Source: CADEDH01 sp039029735 (lineage in GTDB: Bacteria > Actinomycetota > Acidimicrobiia > Acidimicrobiales > SZUA-35). Taken from it: 64,000 nucleotides of DNA. The stretch spans positions 197,338 to 261,337 of the forward strand of contig JBCCFL010000002.1 of NCBI GenBank assembly GCA_039029735.1. Reading direction: 5' to 3'. The position numbers were made by a program, and so were the translations under genes. This document shows, one piece after another, positions 7,284-15,882 of the stretch (within the stretch, counting starts at the first letter, position 1; every line of letters begins with the position of its first letter). The notes beneath the pieces are model-generated. The model ran no database searches and was not told the origin of the DNA. It was given only the letters and a program-made list of their open reading frames with translations.

Positions 7284-9806
7284 CTACTCGGCCCGGAGCA
7301 CGTCGAGGATGTCGGCCCGGGAGGCCGAGCGGGCTGGCCACCAACTGGCCAGCACGCCGCCGGCGAGCCCGGCCACCACGATGAGCAGTCCGGACACGAT
7401 GCTCGTCTCCGGGTAGTCCACCTGGCCGTCGGAGAGGGCCTGGAAGAAGCCGGTGGCCGAGACCCAAGCCAGGCCGAGGCCGGACACCACACCAACGAGG
7501 GCGAGCAGGCCGAACTCCGACACGAGCGACCAGAAGATCTGGCGGCTGCTGCCACCGGCGGCCCGGATGGCGGCGATCTCACCGACCCGCTCCGAGATGG
7601 CGAGCGACACCGTGTTGGCGATGCCCACCAGGGCGATGACGACTGCCACGGCGAGCAGGGCGTAGACCAGCGCCAGGATCGTGTCGAGGCCCGAGCTGAG
7701 GCTGTCGATGTACTCGTCGATCGTGAGCACGTCGATCGTCGGGATCCCGACGGCCTCGCTCAGCGCCCGCTCGTCGGCGTCGCCGAGGATGTAGAGCGTG
7801 GTGGCCGGCTCGTCGTAGCCGACCACGGAGGCCAGGTCGGCGTCACCGATGATCGCTGGCTGGGGCGTACCCGGCAGCGACGTTTCGATGACGGCAGCCA
7901 CCTCGAGTTGGGTCGGACCGGCCACCGAGGTCACCGTGAAGGTGTCGCCGGCCGTCACTGCGAGACCATCAGCAGTGATCTGGTCGATCACCACGCTGGT
8001 GCCGCTCACATCGTCGAGCGAACCGGCATTGACCTCGAAGTCGTAGGCGGCGGTCATCTCGTCGAAGTCGGTGATGGCCGTGGAGAGCGCACCCCCGCCG
8101 GGCCCCGCCCGCTCGATCTCGACGTCGCCGGCCACTGCCGTTGAGTAGATCGGGATCACCGAGTCCACGCCATCGACGGCCTCCAGGTCGGTGATCACGT
8201 CGTCGCCGATCACGGCTTCAGGGAAGGCCCCGATTCCCTGCACCACGTTGTCGGCTCGCAGGGCCGTGGCCGAGTCGCCGGCCAGGAGCTGGCCGACCGT
8301 GGCCGCCATCAGCGTGAAGAAGGCGATGAGGCTGATGCCGATCATCAGGGCACTGGCGGCGGCCGAGGTACGGCTGGCGTTGCGCTCCAGGTTGCGGCTC
8401 GCAACCGTGCCGGCGGGGCCGGTTGTGCCGAGCACGGGCCGGGCCACACGGGCGGCGATCCGGATCAGGTACTCGGCGCCGAGGTAGAGGGCGGCGAAGG
8501 CGCCACCGATACCGGCACCGGCCCACCAGATCGAACCCTGGGTCATGCCGTAGCCGAGACCGACGACGGCGACCACCAGCATGAGCACTGCTGCGATGCC
8601 CCGGTTGCGGCCGGCCGACGGCGGTTCGAGCTCCGCCGACCGGAGCGCCTCGATCGGCGCCACGGCGGTGGCCTTGCGTGCCGGCCAGACGGCGGCGGCG
8701 ATGGTCACGCCCATGCCGACGAACACACCGATGGCGATCGCCGAGGGGGCGATGGCGCTGGAGCGTTCGATCGTGAGGCCGAGCCAGTCGAGGAACACAC
8801 CGAGCAGGTTCACCCCGCCCAGGCCGGCGAACACACCGACGATCGTTCCGACGGCGCCGAGCAGCGCCGCTTCGAGCACCACCTGCACCATCAGCTGCGA
8901 GCGGGTGGTGCCGACGAGGCGGAGCAGGGCCAGTTCCTCGGTGCGCTGGGCGAGCGACACGGTGAACGTGTTGGTCACGATCACCATGCCGACCACCACG
9001 GCGATCACGGCGAACACCGTGAGGAAGGTGCTGAAGAAGCCGAGGGTGGAGTTGATCAGATCGATCTGCTCCTCGATCCAGTCGGTGCCGCTCTGTACCT
9101 CGGAGCCGGCAGCCAAGGTGGCAACGTCGTCCACGCTGGCGCCCGGGGCGTCGGCGAAGTCGACCAGCACGAGGTCGTAGCCCTGGACTGGGGCCAGCGT
9201 CGGGTCGCTCGGGTCGAGCAGCATCGTGGACACGTACGGATCGTTGTCGTTACCACCGAAGGTGGCGGTGCCGACCAGTTCGGCTTCGGCGATACCGGCG
9301 TCGGTCACGTAGGTGAAGGTGTCACCAACGGCCAGGCCGGCCCGATTGGCGGTCGTCACGTCGAGTGCCGCCTCGCCCACCGCTGCGGGGGCAGCGCCCT
9401 CGGCGATCTCGAAGGCATTGAGGGATGACGATCCCAGCCAGGGTTCGGCGATGTTGTTCGACGACTGATCCTGCCCGGAGGCGTTGCCGTCGGCGTCGAT
9501 CACCTGGGCGTAGGCGTTGGTGAACCCGACGGCCTCGTAGCCGGCGGCGTTGAGGGAGTCGACGGTCGAGGTCGGCACCGATGCGGCGATGGCGGCCGTT
9601 GGGCCGTCGGCCTCGGACACCTCAGCCCCGGTGACGACGGCGTCGACCTCGCTGTGGGCGTCTCGCATGGGTTCGCCGACATCGGCGATCGAGGTGGTCA
9701 GGAGCAGGGTCGACACGATGAAGGCGACCGAGAGGGCGATGGCGATGACCGTGAGCACATAGCGGTTCCGCTTGAACCAGGCCATCTTGAGGGTGCGGTT
9801 GATCAT
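7284..9806 (-). CDS. ABC transporter permease with two FtsX domains (MacB/LolC-like)
   Basis: An 840-residue membrane protein with an N-terminal transmembrane helix (YVLTVIAIALSVAFIVSTLL), an extracytoplasmic domain, and two FtsX cores. The first core includes VIAVVVGMVIVTNTFTVSLAQR and ELALLRLVGTTRSQL; the second is near the C-terminus with ALVGIANTVSLAISERVGEIAAIRAAGGSS. This duplicated layout is typical of actinobacterial exporters in which the permease works with a separate ATPase as a mechanotransmission pump for lipids, peptides or antibiotics. Its start lies one nucleotide after the stop of the ATPase gene, so the two form one transporter. The two-component system transcribed divergently beyond the ATPase is the likely regulator. 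Confidence 0.92.
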   Translation of the reverse strand: MINRTLKMAWFKRNRYVLTVIAIALSVAFIVSTLLLTTSIADVGEPMRDAHSEVDAVVTGAEVSEADGPTAAIAASVPTSTVDSLNAAGYEAVGFTNAYAQVIDADGNASGQDQSSNNIAEPWLGSSSLNAFEIAEGAAPAAVGEAALDVTTANRAGLAVGDTFTYVTDAGIAEAELVGTATFGGNDNDPYVSTMLLDPSDPTLAPVQGYDLVLVDFADAPGASVDDVATLAAGSEVQSGTDWIEEQIDLINSTLGFFSTFLTVFAVIAVVVGMVIVTNTFTVSLAQRTEELALLRLVGTTRSQLMVQVVLEAALLGAVGTIVGVFAGLGGVNLLGVFLDWLGLTIERSSAIAPSAIAIGVFVGMGVTIAAAVWPARKATAVAPIEALRSAELEPPSAGRNRGIAAVLMLVVAVVGLGYGMTQGSIWWAGAGIGGAFAALYLGAEYLIRIAARVARPVLGTTGPAGTVASRNLERNASRTSAAASALMIGISLIAFFTLMAATVGQLLAGDSATALRADNVVQGIGAFPEAVIGDDVITDLEAVDGVDSVIPIYSTAVAGDVEIERAGPGGGALSTAITDFDEMTAAYDFEVNAGSLDDVSGTSVVIDQITADGLAVTAGDTFTVTSVAGPTQLEVAAVIETSLPGTPQPAIIGDADLASVVGYDEPATTLYILGDADERALSEAVGIPTIDVLTIDEYIDSLSSGLDTILALVYALLAVAVVIALVGIANTVSLAISERVGEIAAIRAAGGSSRQIFWSLVSEFGLLALVGVVSGLGLAWVSATGFFQALSDGQVDYPETSIVSGLLIVVAGLAGGVLASWWPARSASRADILDVLRAE

Positions 9807-9807
9807 G

Positions 9808-10605
9808 TCAGCTCAGCTCCCGGATCTTGCCCAGCACGTCGTCGACGGTGGGGTTGAGGGCTTCGCCGACGAGGCGGCCGTCCTGGACGTACACCACCCG
9901 ATCGCAGTAGCTGGCCGCCACCGCGTCGTGGGTCACCATCACGATGGTCTGGCCGAGTTCGTCGACGGCCTTGCGGAGGTAGGCGAGGAGCTCGCCCGAA
10001 GTCTTGGAGTCGAGAGCGCCCGTCGGCTCGTCGGCGAAGATCACGTCGGGGCGCGGGATCATCGCCCGGGCAACGGCCACGCGCTGGCGCTGGCCGCCCG
10101 ACAGTTCGCTCGGCCGGTTGTTGAGGCGGTGGTCGATGCCGAGCACTCCGGCCAACTCGGCCAGGAAGTCCTCGTCGACGGCGGCCTTGGAATCGAGGTC
10201 GACCGGGAGGGTGATGTTCTCCCGGGCGCTGAGGGCCGGTACGAGGTGGAACGACTGGAAGATGAAGCCGAGCTTCGAGCGGCGCAGGACCGACAGTTCC
10301 TGGTCTGACAGCGTGGACACGTCGACATCGCCGACGAAAGCCTGACCCTCGGTGAGGCGGTCGAGGCCGGACTGGCAGTACATCAGCGTGGACTTGCCCG
10401 AACCGGACGGCCCCATGACGGCGGTGAACTCACCGCGGCGGAAGCCGAGGGTGACCGAGTCGAGGGCGGTCACAGCGGCATCTCCGGTGCCGAAGACCTT
10501 GGTGGCACCCACGAGGCGGGCCACGTTGTCGTTGCCGTTCTGGAGGGGGTCGGTGGATCCAGCGGTCGATCCGCTGGTGTTGAGCGTTGTGGATGCGGTG
10601 TTCAT
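9808..10605 (-). CDS. ABC transporter ATP-binding protein (LolD/MacB type)
   Basis: A 265-residue ATPase with Walker A GPSGSGKS at 65-72, Q-loop in GFIFQSFHLVPALSARENI, signature LSGGQRQRVAVARAM, Walker B VIFADEPTGALD and the H-loop THD. The sequence FHLVPALSARENITLP is characteristic of the MacB/LolD/FtsE branch that pairs with FtsX-domain permeases, which matches the adjacent downstream permease. An N-terminal Thr/Ser/Asn-rich extension of about 28 residues precedes the domain. ATG 10605 is taken as the start: there is no Shine-Dalgarno, but a TACGGT box lies 7 nt upstream, suggesting a leaderless message. It is divergent from the response regulator. Confidence 0.93.
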   Translation of the reverse strand: MNTASTTLNTSGSTAGSTDPLQNGNDNVARLVGATKVFGTGDAAVTALDSVTLGFRRGEFTAVMGPSGSGKSTLMYCQSGLDRLTEGQAFVGDVDVSTLSDQELSVLRRSKLGFIFQSFHLVPALSARENITLPVDLDSKAAVDEDFLAELAGVLGIDHRLNNRPSELSGGQRQRVAVARAMIPRPDVIFADEPTGALDSKTSGELLAYLRKAVDELGQTIVMVTHDAVAASYCDRVVYVQDGRLVGEALNPTVDDVLGKIRELS

Positions 10606-10612
10606 GTCGACG

Positions 10613-10618
10613 ACCGTA
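10613..10618 (-). promoter_or_regulatory. Putative -10 box TACGGT, leaderless start of the ABC ATPase
   Basis: The hexamer TACGGT on the minus strand ends 7 nt before ATG 10605 and there is no ribosome binding site in between, as expected when transcription starts at the start codon. Confidence 0.5.
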
Positions 10619-10716
10619 GAAATCGAACATGAGCCCGCCCTGGGCCGAACCTGAGGAGAAGCTGAAGTCACCTCGAATGCTGGCGATGGCCCCTCGGAGC
10701 CACCACCCTGGGGGTC

Positions 10717-11478
10717 ATGAACACCGAAGGCGCTGCCTCATCGATCCGGACCGTGCTCCTGGTCGAGGACGACCGGGGCCTCCGCGAGTCGCTGGCCACG
10801 GTGCTCTCATACGAGGGGCACACGATTCTCCAGGCGGAGAGCGCCGAGGATGCAGCAGGGCTCGTGGCTGCGCACCAGCCGGATCTGATCGTGCTCGACG
10901 TGAACCTCCCCGGTCAGGACGGCCTCGGGTTCCTCCGCGATCTGCGGAGCACTGGCGACGGGCGGCAGGTGCTGCTGCTCACCGCTCGCCACGAGGTGGC
11001 CGACCGGGTAGCCGGTCTGGACGCAGGAGCCGACGACTATTTGCCGAAGCCCTTCGCCCTCGACGAGTTGCTGGCCCGAGTGCGGGCCATGCTGCGCCGG
11101 GTGCCCGCCATTGATTCTGCACCGCCGACACCTGCAGCGCCCGGGGGCGGCTCAGCCGAGAGCCGAACGGTCGGCTCCGTGGTGGTGGAACCCGGCGCAC
11201 GGCGGGTGACCGTGGAGGGTGTTGAGGTGGATCTCACCAAACTGGAGTACGACCTCCTCGATCTGCTGGTGACGCACCTCGATCAGGTGCTCACGCGATC
11301 GGTGATCCACGAGCGGGTGTGGGGCTACGACGACGACTACAGCTCGAACACCCTCGAAGTCGCCGTGTCGAGCCTCCGACGCAAGATCGAACGCGGTGCC
11401 GGGCCTCGGGTGATCCACACGGTGCGGGGGGTCGGGTACGTGGCCCGGGTGCCATCAGGTGGGGGAGCGAGCGCATGA
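10717..11478 (+). CDS. Two-component response regulator, OmpR/PhoB family
   Basis: A 253-residue regulator. The receiver domain carries the acidic pair in LLVEDDRG, the phosphorylated Asp61 in VLDVNLPGQDG, Thr of LLLTAR and Lys111 in YLPKPF. The C-terminal part is a winged-helix DNA-binding domain with LTKLEYDLLDLLVTH, VIHERVWGYDDDYSSNTLEVAVSSLRRKIE and the closing VIHTVRGVGYVARV. The two are joined by a Pro/Ala-rich linker. The kinase gene overlaps its stop codon. The position opposite an FtsX-type exporter suggests it senses an envelope stress or antimicrobial and controls the exporter, which is inference from the layout. Confidence 0.95.
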   Translation: MNTEGAASSIRTVLLVEDDRGLRESLATVLSYEGHTILQAESAEDAAGLVAAHQPDLIVLDVNLPGQDGLGFLRDLRSTGDGRQVLLLTARHEVADRVAGLDAGADDYLPKPFALDELLARVRAMLRRVPAIDSAPPTPAAPGGGSAESRTVGSVVVEPGARRVTVEGVEVDLTKLEYDLLDLLVTHLDQVLTRSVIHERVWGYDDDYSSNTLEVAVSSLRRKIERGAGPRVIHTVRGVGYVARVPSGGGASA

Positions 11479-12878
11479 CCGAGACCTTCGGGGGCCGGCT
11501 GCGGGCCGCGCTCTTGAGCCGGCGTAACCTGCGACGCCGCCTGGCGCTGGCGGCCGGTGCACTCACCATTGTGATGGTGCTCGTGTTCAGCGTGGCCACC
11601 TGGTTGCTCGTGGCGCGGAGCCTCCAGGCCGCCACCGACGACGACCTCCGCACCACCGTGGCGGCCATCGAACGCCTGGGCCCGGATCGCCTGGTCGATT
11701 TCGACTCCTCCCCGGAATTCGACGACGTGTTCGAGGGCGACGAGCGACCGCCTGTCCCCTACACCCAGGTGCTGGCGCCCAACGGAATCGTGCTCGTGGG
11801 AGAGGGGCTCCCGGTGAGTGAGGGTGCGATGGCGGTCGCTCGGGGAGAGCAGGACGAGCACACAGAGACGGTCGAGGTGAACGACCGCACCATCCGCGTT
11901 CTCACCGCACCTGCCGAGGTGGCGCCGGTGTCGGTCACCGTCCAGATCGGCTCCGATGTCACCAACACCGTTGACGGCCTGCGCCAGGCGCGGCTCGCCA
12001 CCCTCGTGACCGGGGTGATGGCCGGTCTGATCACCGCTGGATTGGCCTGGCTGCTCGGTGGGCGGCTGGTGGAACCAGTGTCGGCCGTGGCTGCTGCCGC
12101 CGATCAGCTTCGACGCAACGACGAGCTTCCCGATCGATTGGAAGGAGAGGGAGAGGATGAGCTCGGGCGGCTGGTGGTCAGCTTCAACCACCTGCTCGAC
12201 GATCTGCAGCAGAGTCGCGAGCGGCAGCGTCGACTGGTGGCCGACGCCAGCCACGAACTCCGGACGCCGCTCACGAGCCTTCGGGTGAAAACCGAGTTCA
12301 TCCATGCGAACCCGGATCTCGCCTCGGAGCAGCGTCAGCAGATGCTTGACGGAGCCGTGGCTGATCTTGGATCGTTGACCGACCTGGTGTCGGAGCTGGT
12401 GGAGCTGGCGGCCGAGGGCGCATCGCCCGAGCGGTCGCGCCTGATCGACCTCGGCGAGCTGGTGGAGACCGAGGTGGCCCGCTTCCGGGCGACATCGGGC
12501 CGCACCGTCGAGGTGTCGACCACACCGGGAGTGGTGGAGACGAGGCCGAAGCAGGCCACTCGGGCGCTCACGAACCTGCTCGTCAACGCGGACAAGTATT
12601 CGCCCGATGGTGAACCGATCGTGGTCACCCAGGTGGGCCCTCGGATCGAGGTGCGCGACCGCGGCCCGGGCATTCCGCTCGAGGATCGCGACCGGGTGTT
12701 CGACAGATTCTTCCGAGGCAAGGGGCATCAGTCGATCGAGGGCAGTGGGCTCGGCTTGGCGATCGTCGAGTCGATGGCCAGGGCAAACGGTGGAACCGTG
12801 TGGGTCGACGACCCTGGCGATGGCGGACCGGGGGCCGTGGTCGGGTTCTCGGCCGGACCGACCCCGATGCACGCGTGA
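11475..12878 (+). CDS. Sensor histidine kinase
   Basis: A 467-residue membrane kinase. TM1 lies at about 24-48, an extracytoplasmic sensor follows (roughly 50-172), TM2 at 175-195, then a HAMP-like segment. The HisKA domain has the phospho-acceptor His260 in DASHELRTPLTSLR. The ATPase domain has the N-box LTNLLVNADKYS, G1 VRDRGPGIP, the F-box DRFFRG and G2 GSGLGLAIVESMA. The start ATG overlaps the regulator stop (ATGA), so this is the cognate partner of the upstream response regulator. The sensor region is acidic and has no recognised ligand-binding domain. Confidence 0.94.
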   Translation: MTETFGGRLRAALLSRRNLRRRLALAAGALTIVMVLVFSVATWLLVARSLQAATDDDLRTTVAAIERLGPDRLVDFDSSPEFDDVFEGDERPPVPYTQVLAPNGIVLVGEGLPVSEGAMAVARGEQDEHTETVEVNDRTIRVLTAPAEVAPVSVTVQIGSDVTNTVDGLRQARLATLVTGVMAGLITAGLAWLLGGRLVEPVSAVAAAADQLRRNDELPDRLEGEGEDELGRLVVSFNHLLDDLQQSRERQRRLVADASHELRTPLTSLRVKTEFIHANPDLASEQRQQMLDGAVADLGSLTDLVSELVELAAEGASPERSRLIDLGELVETEVARFRATSGRTVEVSTTPGVVETRPKQATRALTNLLVNADKYSPDGEPIVVTQVGPRIEVRDRGPGIPLEDRDRVFDRFFRGKGHQSIEGSGLGLAIVESMARANGGTVWVDDPGDGGPGAVVGFSAGPTPMHA

Positions 12879-12966
12879 CGACAGTCACCGATATTGTCGC
12901 CTCCGATTGCATCCAATCACCCATCGACGGGCGGAAGTCGGGGGAAGCATGTCAAAGGAGACCCCC

Positions 12967-13644
12967 ATGCCCAAGAAACTGATGACCCTGTTCGCACTGT
13001 TGTTCGGGTTCGCTCTCGTGGCCGCCGCCTGCAGCGATTCCGCCGACGAGGTCACTGACGCCGTCGAGGACGTTGCCGACGACGCCGCCGAGACCGTCGA
13101 AGAGGTTGCCGACGACGCCGAAGACGCCATGGAAGACGAAGACGCCATGGAAGACGACGAGGCGATGGAAGACGAAGACGCCATGGAAGACGAGGCGATG
13201 GAAGACGACGCCATGGAAGACATGGGCACCGTCGTCGACGTTGCGGTCGAGTCGGGTGACTTCCCCACCCTCGTGGCTGCCCTCCAGGCCGCCGAGCTCG
13301 ACGGTGTGCTGGCCGGCGAAGGCCCCTTCACCGTGTTCGCCCCCACCGAGGATGCGTTCGCCGCTGCCCTCGAGGCCCTTGGCCTCACCGCTGAGGAGCT
13401 CCTCGCCTCTGAGGATCTCGCCGGCATCCTCACCTACCACGTGCTGCCCACCAACGCCCCGGCCGAGACCGTGCTCACCCTCGACGGCCAGTCCGTCGCC
13501 ACGGTGAACGGCGCCGAGGTGACCGTGAGCATCGACGGCGACACCGTGATGGTGAACGACGCCACCGTGGTGACCACCGACATCAAGGGCTCGAACGGCG
13601 TGATCCACGTGATCGACACCGTGCTGCTGCCGCCGGCTGGCTGA
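12967..13644 (+). CDS. Fasciclin-domain lipoprotein with a Met-Glu-Asp repeat linker
   Basis: A 225-residue lipoprotein. The signal peptide MPKKLMTLFALLFGFALVAA ends at lipobox Cys22. Residues 25-86 form a strongly acidic linker, the second half of which is an imperfect repeat built from MEDD, MEDE and AMED units. A fasciclin (FAS1) domain occupies about 88-225 and shows FPTLVAALQAAELDGVL, the FAPTEDAFAA motif, LTYHVLP and the closing DIKGSNGVIHVIDTVLLP. FAS1 domains mediate adhesion, and the acidic spacer may bind cations. The second in-frame ATG (12967) is used because AAAGGAG lies six nucleotides before it; the earlier ATG at 12949 has no such site. It follows the kinase by 88 nt and is ended by a strong terminator. 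Confidence 0.92.
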   Translation: MPKKLMTLFALLFGFALVAAACSDSADEVTDAVEDVADDAAETVEEVADDAEDAMEDEDAMEDDEAMEDEDAMEDEAMEDDAMEDMGTVVDVAVESGDFPTLVAALQAAELDGVLAGEGPFTVFAPTEDAFAAALEALGLTAEELLASEDLAGILTYHVLPTNAPAETVLTLDGQSVATVNGAEVTVSIDGDTVMVNDATVVTTDIKGSNGVIHVIDTVLLPPAG

Positions 13645-13714
13645 TCTTCGGATCCCCTCAATCCAGCGAACGCACGTCCCCCACAACTCCGAGCGTTCGG
13701 CGGATACTCCAACG

Positions 13715-13764
13715 AGGCCGCACATCCCGGGCATCGCCCGAGGTGTGCGGCCTTGGGGGTTTTT
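13715..13764 (+). terminator. Rho-independent terminator after the fasciclin lipoprotein
   Basis: A 10-bp stem (aggccgcaca with tgtgcggcct) enclosing a second inner stem cgggc/gcccg is followed by GGGGG and TTTTT. This is the clearest intrinsic terminator in the window. Confidence 0.9.
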
Positions 13765-13803
13765 GCCGCCCTGAGCTGACCTCGGGCTCTGGTGCCGCCG
13801 ATC

Positions 13804-13809
13804 TAGGGT
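13804..13809 (+). promoter_or_regulatory. Putative -10 box TAGGGT, leaderless start of the LOG-like gene
   Basis: TAGGGT ends 7 nt before ATG 13817, with no Shine-Dalgarno between. Confidence 0.5.
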
Positions 13810-13816
13810 CGGTCCG

Positions 13817-14356
13817 ATGCGAAGCTTCGACCTGCGTCCACCCCAGATCTGCGTGCTCGGGAGTGCCGAGCCGGGATCGTCGGCGTACGAGCGTGCGGGC
13901 GACGCCGGGGCCTACCTGGCCGACATCGGCTTCACCGTCGTGAGTGGATGTGGGAGCGCTGCCACCCGCTACGCGGCGGAGCGGGCCATGGCGCAGGGCG
14001 GCCAGGTGGTGAGCATCATCCCGAGCGACGACATCAACATGGCCGACTGGCCGTGCACTGTGCTCATTCCGTGCGGCATGGGCGACGCCCGGAATCTGAT
14101 GATGGCCCTCGCCGGCGACGCCTGTCTCGTGATCGGTGGTCGGGCGGGGACGAAGTCGGAGGTCTGCCTGGCGTGGCTTCACCACCGCCCGCTGCTGCCG
14201 CTCACCGGCACCGGCGGATGGTCCGACACCCTCGCGGCCGACCCGCCGGACGAGCGAGAGAATGCCCCGATTCTGGAGTGGGCCACGGTCGACGCACTCG
14301 CTCGGAATCTCTGGGAGCTCGGTTTCCCGGTGCCGGCGGAAGCGCCGCCGGCCTAG
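13817..14356 (+). CDS. LOG-like Rossmann-fold protein (TIGR00725 type)
   Basis: A 179-residue protein with the nucleotide-binding layout of the LOG / MoCo-carrier-like superfamily: an opening strand ICVLGSAEPGSSAYERAGDAG, GFTVVSGCGSAATRYAAE, a central IPCGMGDARNLMMALAGDACLVIGGRAGTKSEV and a C-terminal helix. GGRAGTKSE corresponds to the GGxGTxxE active loop of lysine-decarboxylase-like phosphoribohydrolases. The family includes cytokinin riboside monophosphate hydrolases and molybdenum-cofactor carrier proteins, and I cannot choose between these. The gene begins right after a -10 box and its stop overlaps that of the convergent oxygenase by four nucleotides. Confidence 0.75.
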   Translation: MRSFDLRPPQICVLGSAEPGSSAYERAGDAGAYLADIGFTVVSGCGSAATRYAAERAMAQGGQVVSIIPSDDINMADWPCTVLIPCGMGDARNLMMALAGDACLVIGGRAGTKSEVCLAWLHHRPLLPLTGTGGWSDTLAADPPDERENAPILEWATVDALARNLWELGFPVPAEAPPA

Positions 14357-15345
14357 CGGGCGAAGTTGGCGGCGATGCGCTGCGACAGGAAGTTGGCAGC
14401 GGTGATCGGAGCGAACCGATCAGTAGGGCTCGTGATTAGCGCGGGCTTGTTGGCCTGGGCGAAGAACGCCACGCTGTAGCGCGAGTCGGCGGCTTCGCCG
14501 GGCTGGGGCCCCCGCACCCGATGGAGCGTGGACCGCAACTGATCGTCGCTCCAGCGCATCAACATGTCGCCGATGTTGCACGTGATGAGGTGCTCGGCGG
14601 TATCGACGCTGGTCCACCGACCGCTGTGGGCATCCTCACCGGGGCAGACCTGGAGGCCCGACTGGCCATCGCGTTGGAAGAGCAGGGTCAGGCAGTCGTA
14701 ATCGGTGTGGGCGCCGGCCCGCCACTGGCCGGCGGTGAAGTCGGTACCGGTCATCGGGAAGTAGTGCAGGAGCCGCAGCGTGCTCTGGTAGCCCTCGCCG
14801 GCCGGATCGTGGGCCCGGGTGAAGAACGCCCGGTCGAACCCGAGCCGGTCGGCGAAGCACGACAGCACGTCCATGGCGACCTTCCATGCCGCGGCCTCCA
14901 TCGTTTCGAGCGCAGCGCGGAACCCCGGCAGCGACGCCTCCTCGGGCCACAGCCCGTCCATGTGCGGCGCGGTGAACTGGTACGACTCCTTCTGGTCGAC
15001 CACCTGCGTCGACGGACGCACCTGCCCCTTGGACTCCCACCCGGCGTTGAGTTCTCGGCGCCAGGGCACGGTTGCCTTCTCGTCGTCGGGGAGGGCGAAG
15101 AAGTGTTCGGCCGCAGTGAACGCATCGTCGATCACCGGGGCCGGGATGCCGTGGTCGGCGAGCTGAAAGAAGCCGACATCGGTCGACGCGGCCCACAGCG
15201 CGTCGGTGATCTCAGCTCGGCGTTCCTCGAAGCGTTCGACGCTGATCACAGGGATCGTGCGGTGATCGGTGTCGGTGCCGATCCCGCCGATCGTCGCCTC
15301 GAGCTCGAGTTCCCGCAGCGTGGGCTGGTCAGCGTCGAATCCCAT
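14353..15345 (-). CDS. Isopenicillin N synthase-family 2OG-Fe(II) oxygenase
   Basis: A 330-residue non-haem iron oxygenase. The N-terminal DIOX_N region (IPVISVERFEERR, VGFFQLADHGIP) is followed by the 2OG-Fe(II) domain with iron ligands in the HTD of GAHTDYDCLTLLFQ and the distal His of STLHRVRGP, and the 2-oxoglutarate-binding R-x-S of SRYSVAFF. Members hydroxylate or desaturate small substrates; the real one is not predictable. It starts at ATG 15345 with a TACCAT box six nucleotides upstream and no ribosome site. A second, distantly related enzyme of the same superfamily lies at 61087-62091. Confidence 0.88.
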   Translation of the reverse strand: MGFDADQPTLRELELEATIGGIGTDTDHRTIPVISVERFEERRAEITDALWAASTDVGFFQLADHGIPAPVIDDAFTAAEHFFALPDDEKATVPWRRELNAGWESKGQVRPSTQVVDQKESYQFTAPHMDGLWPEEASLPGFRAALETMEAAAWKVAMDVLSCFADRLGFDRAFFTRAHDPAGEGYQSTLRLLHYFPMTGTDFTAGQWRAGAHTDYDCLTLLFQRDGQSGLQVCPGEDAHSGRWTSVDTAEHLITCNIGDMLMRWSDDQLRSTLHRVRGPQPGEAADSRYSVAFFAQANKPALITSPTDRFAPITAANFLSQRIAANFAR

Positions 15346-15351
15346 CCACCG

Positions 15352-15357
15352 ATGGTA
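15352..15357 (-). promoter_or_regulatory. Putative -10 box TACCAT, leaderless start of the oxygenase
   Basis: On the minus strand TACCAT ends 6 nt before ATG 15345, without a Shine-Dalgarno. Confidence 0.5.
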
Positions 15358-15457
15358 GGTGCGCCGACCGGGCCCGAAGAAGGGGCCGGCGATGACCTGT
15401 TCGTGACCGCAGCCTGGCGACCATCTGACGAATCCGCCGGATCCGCCAGGGCGGCGG

Positions 15458-15856
15458 TCAGCGTGGGTGGTTCTCGGTGCCCTCGCCGGCGGTGATGAAC
15501 ACCGCGGTGCACGGTCCGTTCACATCGGCAGTGTGCCAGTCGCCCGGCTCGTTGATTGCATACTCACCGGCGTTGAGTGTGGTGATCACCTCAGGCCCGT
15601 CGGGGCCGCCCTTGCGCTGGATGAGCGTGATCTCGCCTGCAGTGCAGAGCACCACCTCGGTGCCAACGGGATGCACTTCCCACACGTCCCAGCTCTCGCT
15701 GAAGGTGTGCATCGCCACGAGTCGGCCCTCCACCCCGTCGGCTGCGGTGCGCATGCCGTAGTCCATGTACCACTCACCGGTGCCGGTGAAGGTGGGCTGA
15801 ACCACGGCCGACGCACCGAGGCCGAGGTGGATGGGGTTGCTGTTCAGGTCCGGCAT
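15458..15856 (-). CDS. Cupin-domain protein
   Basis: A 132-residue single-cupin protein. The two cupin motifs are visible as WEVHPVGTEVVLCTAGEITL (His and Glu in the first motif) and AGEYAINEPGDWHTADVNGPC (second motif, closing His). It has a GGAGGG ribosome site before ATG 15856 and lies 26 nt downstream of the mycothiol-dependent dehydrogenase on the same strand, so the two are probably one operon. The family covers metal-dependent isomerases, dioxygenases and sensors, and a role in handling the oxidation product of the neighbour is only a suggestion. Confidence 0.82.
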   Translation of the reverse strand: MPDLNSNPIHLGLGASAVVQPTFTGTGEWYMDYGMRTAADGVEGRLVAMHTFSESWDVWEVHPVGTEVVLCTAGEITLIQRKGGPDGPEVITTLNAGEYAINEPGDWHTADVNGPCTAVFITAGEGTENHPR

Positions 15857-15882
15857 GGTCGCCCTCCGGGTTGTCGAACGAG

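Noticed and set aside
11337..12872. 511-residue minus-strand frame antisense to the histidine kinase
   Set aside because: Shadow frame with no domain; the plus-strand gene has all kinase motifs.
13126..13225. Repeated gccatggaagacgac units as a CRISPR-like array
   Set aside because: They are in-frame codons for AMEDD repeats, contiguous and without spacers.
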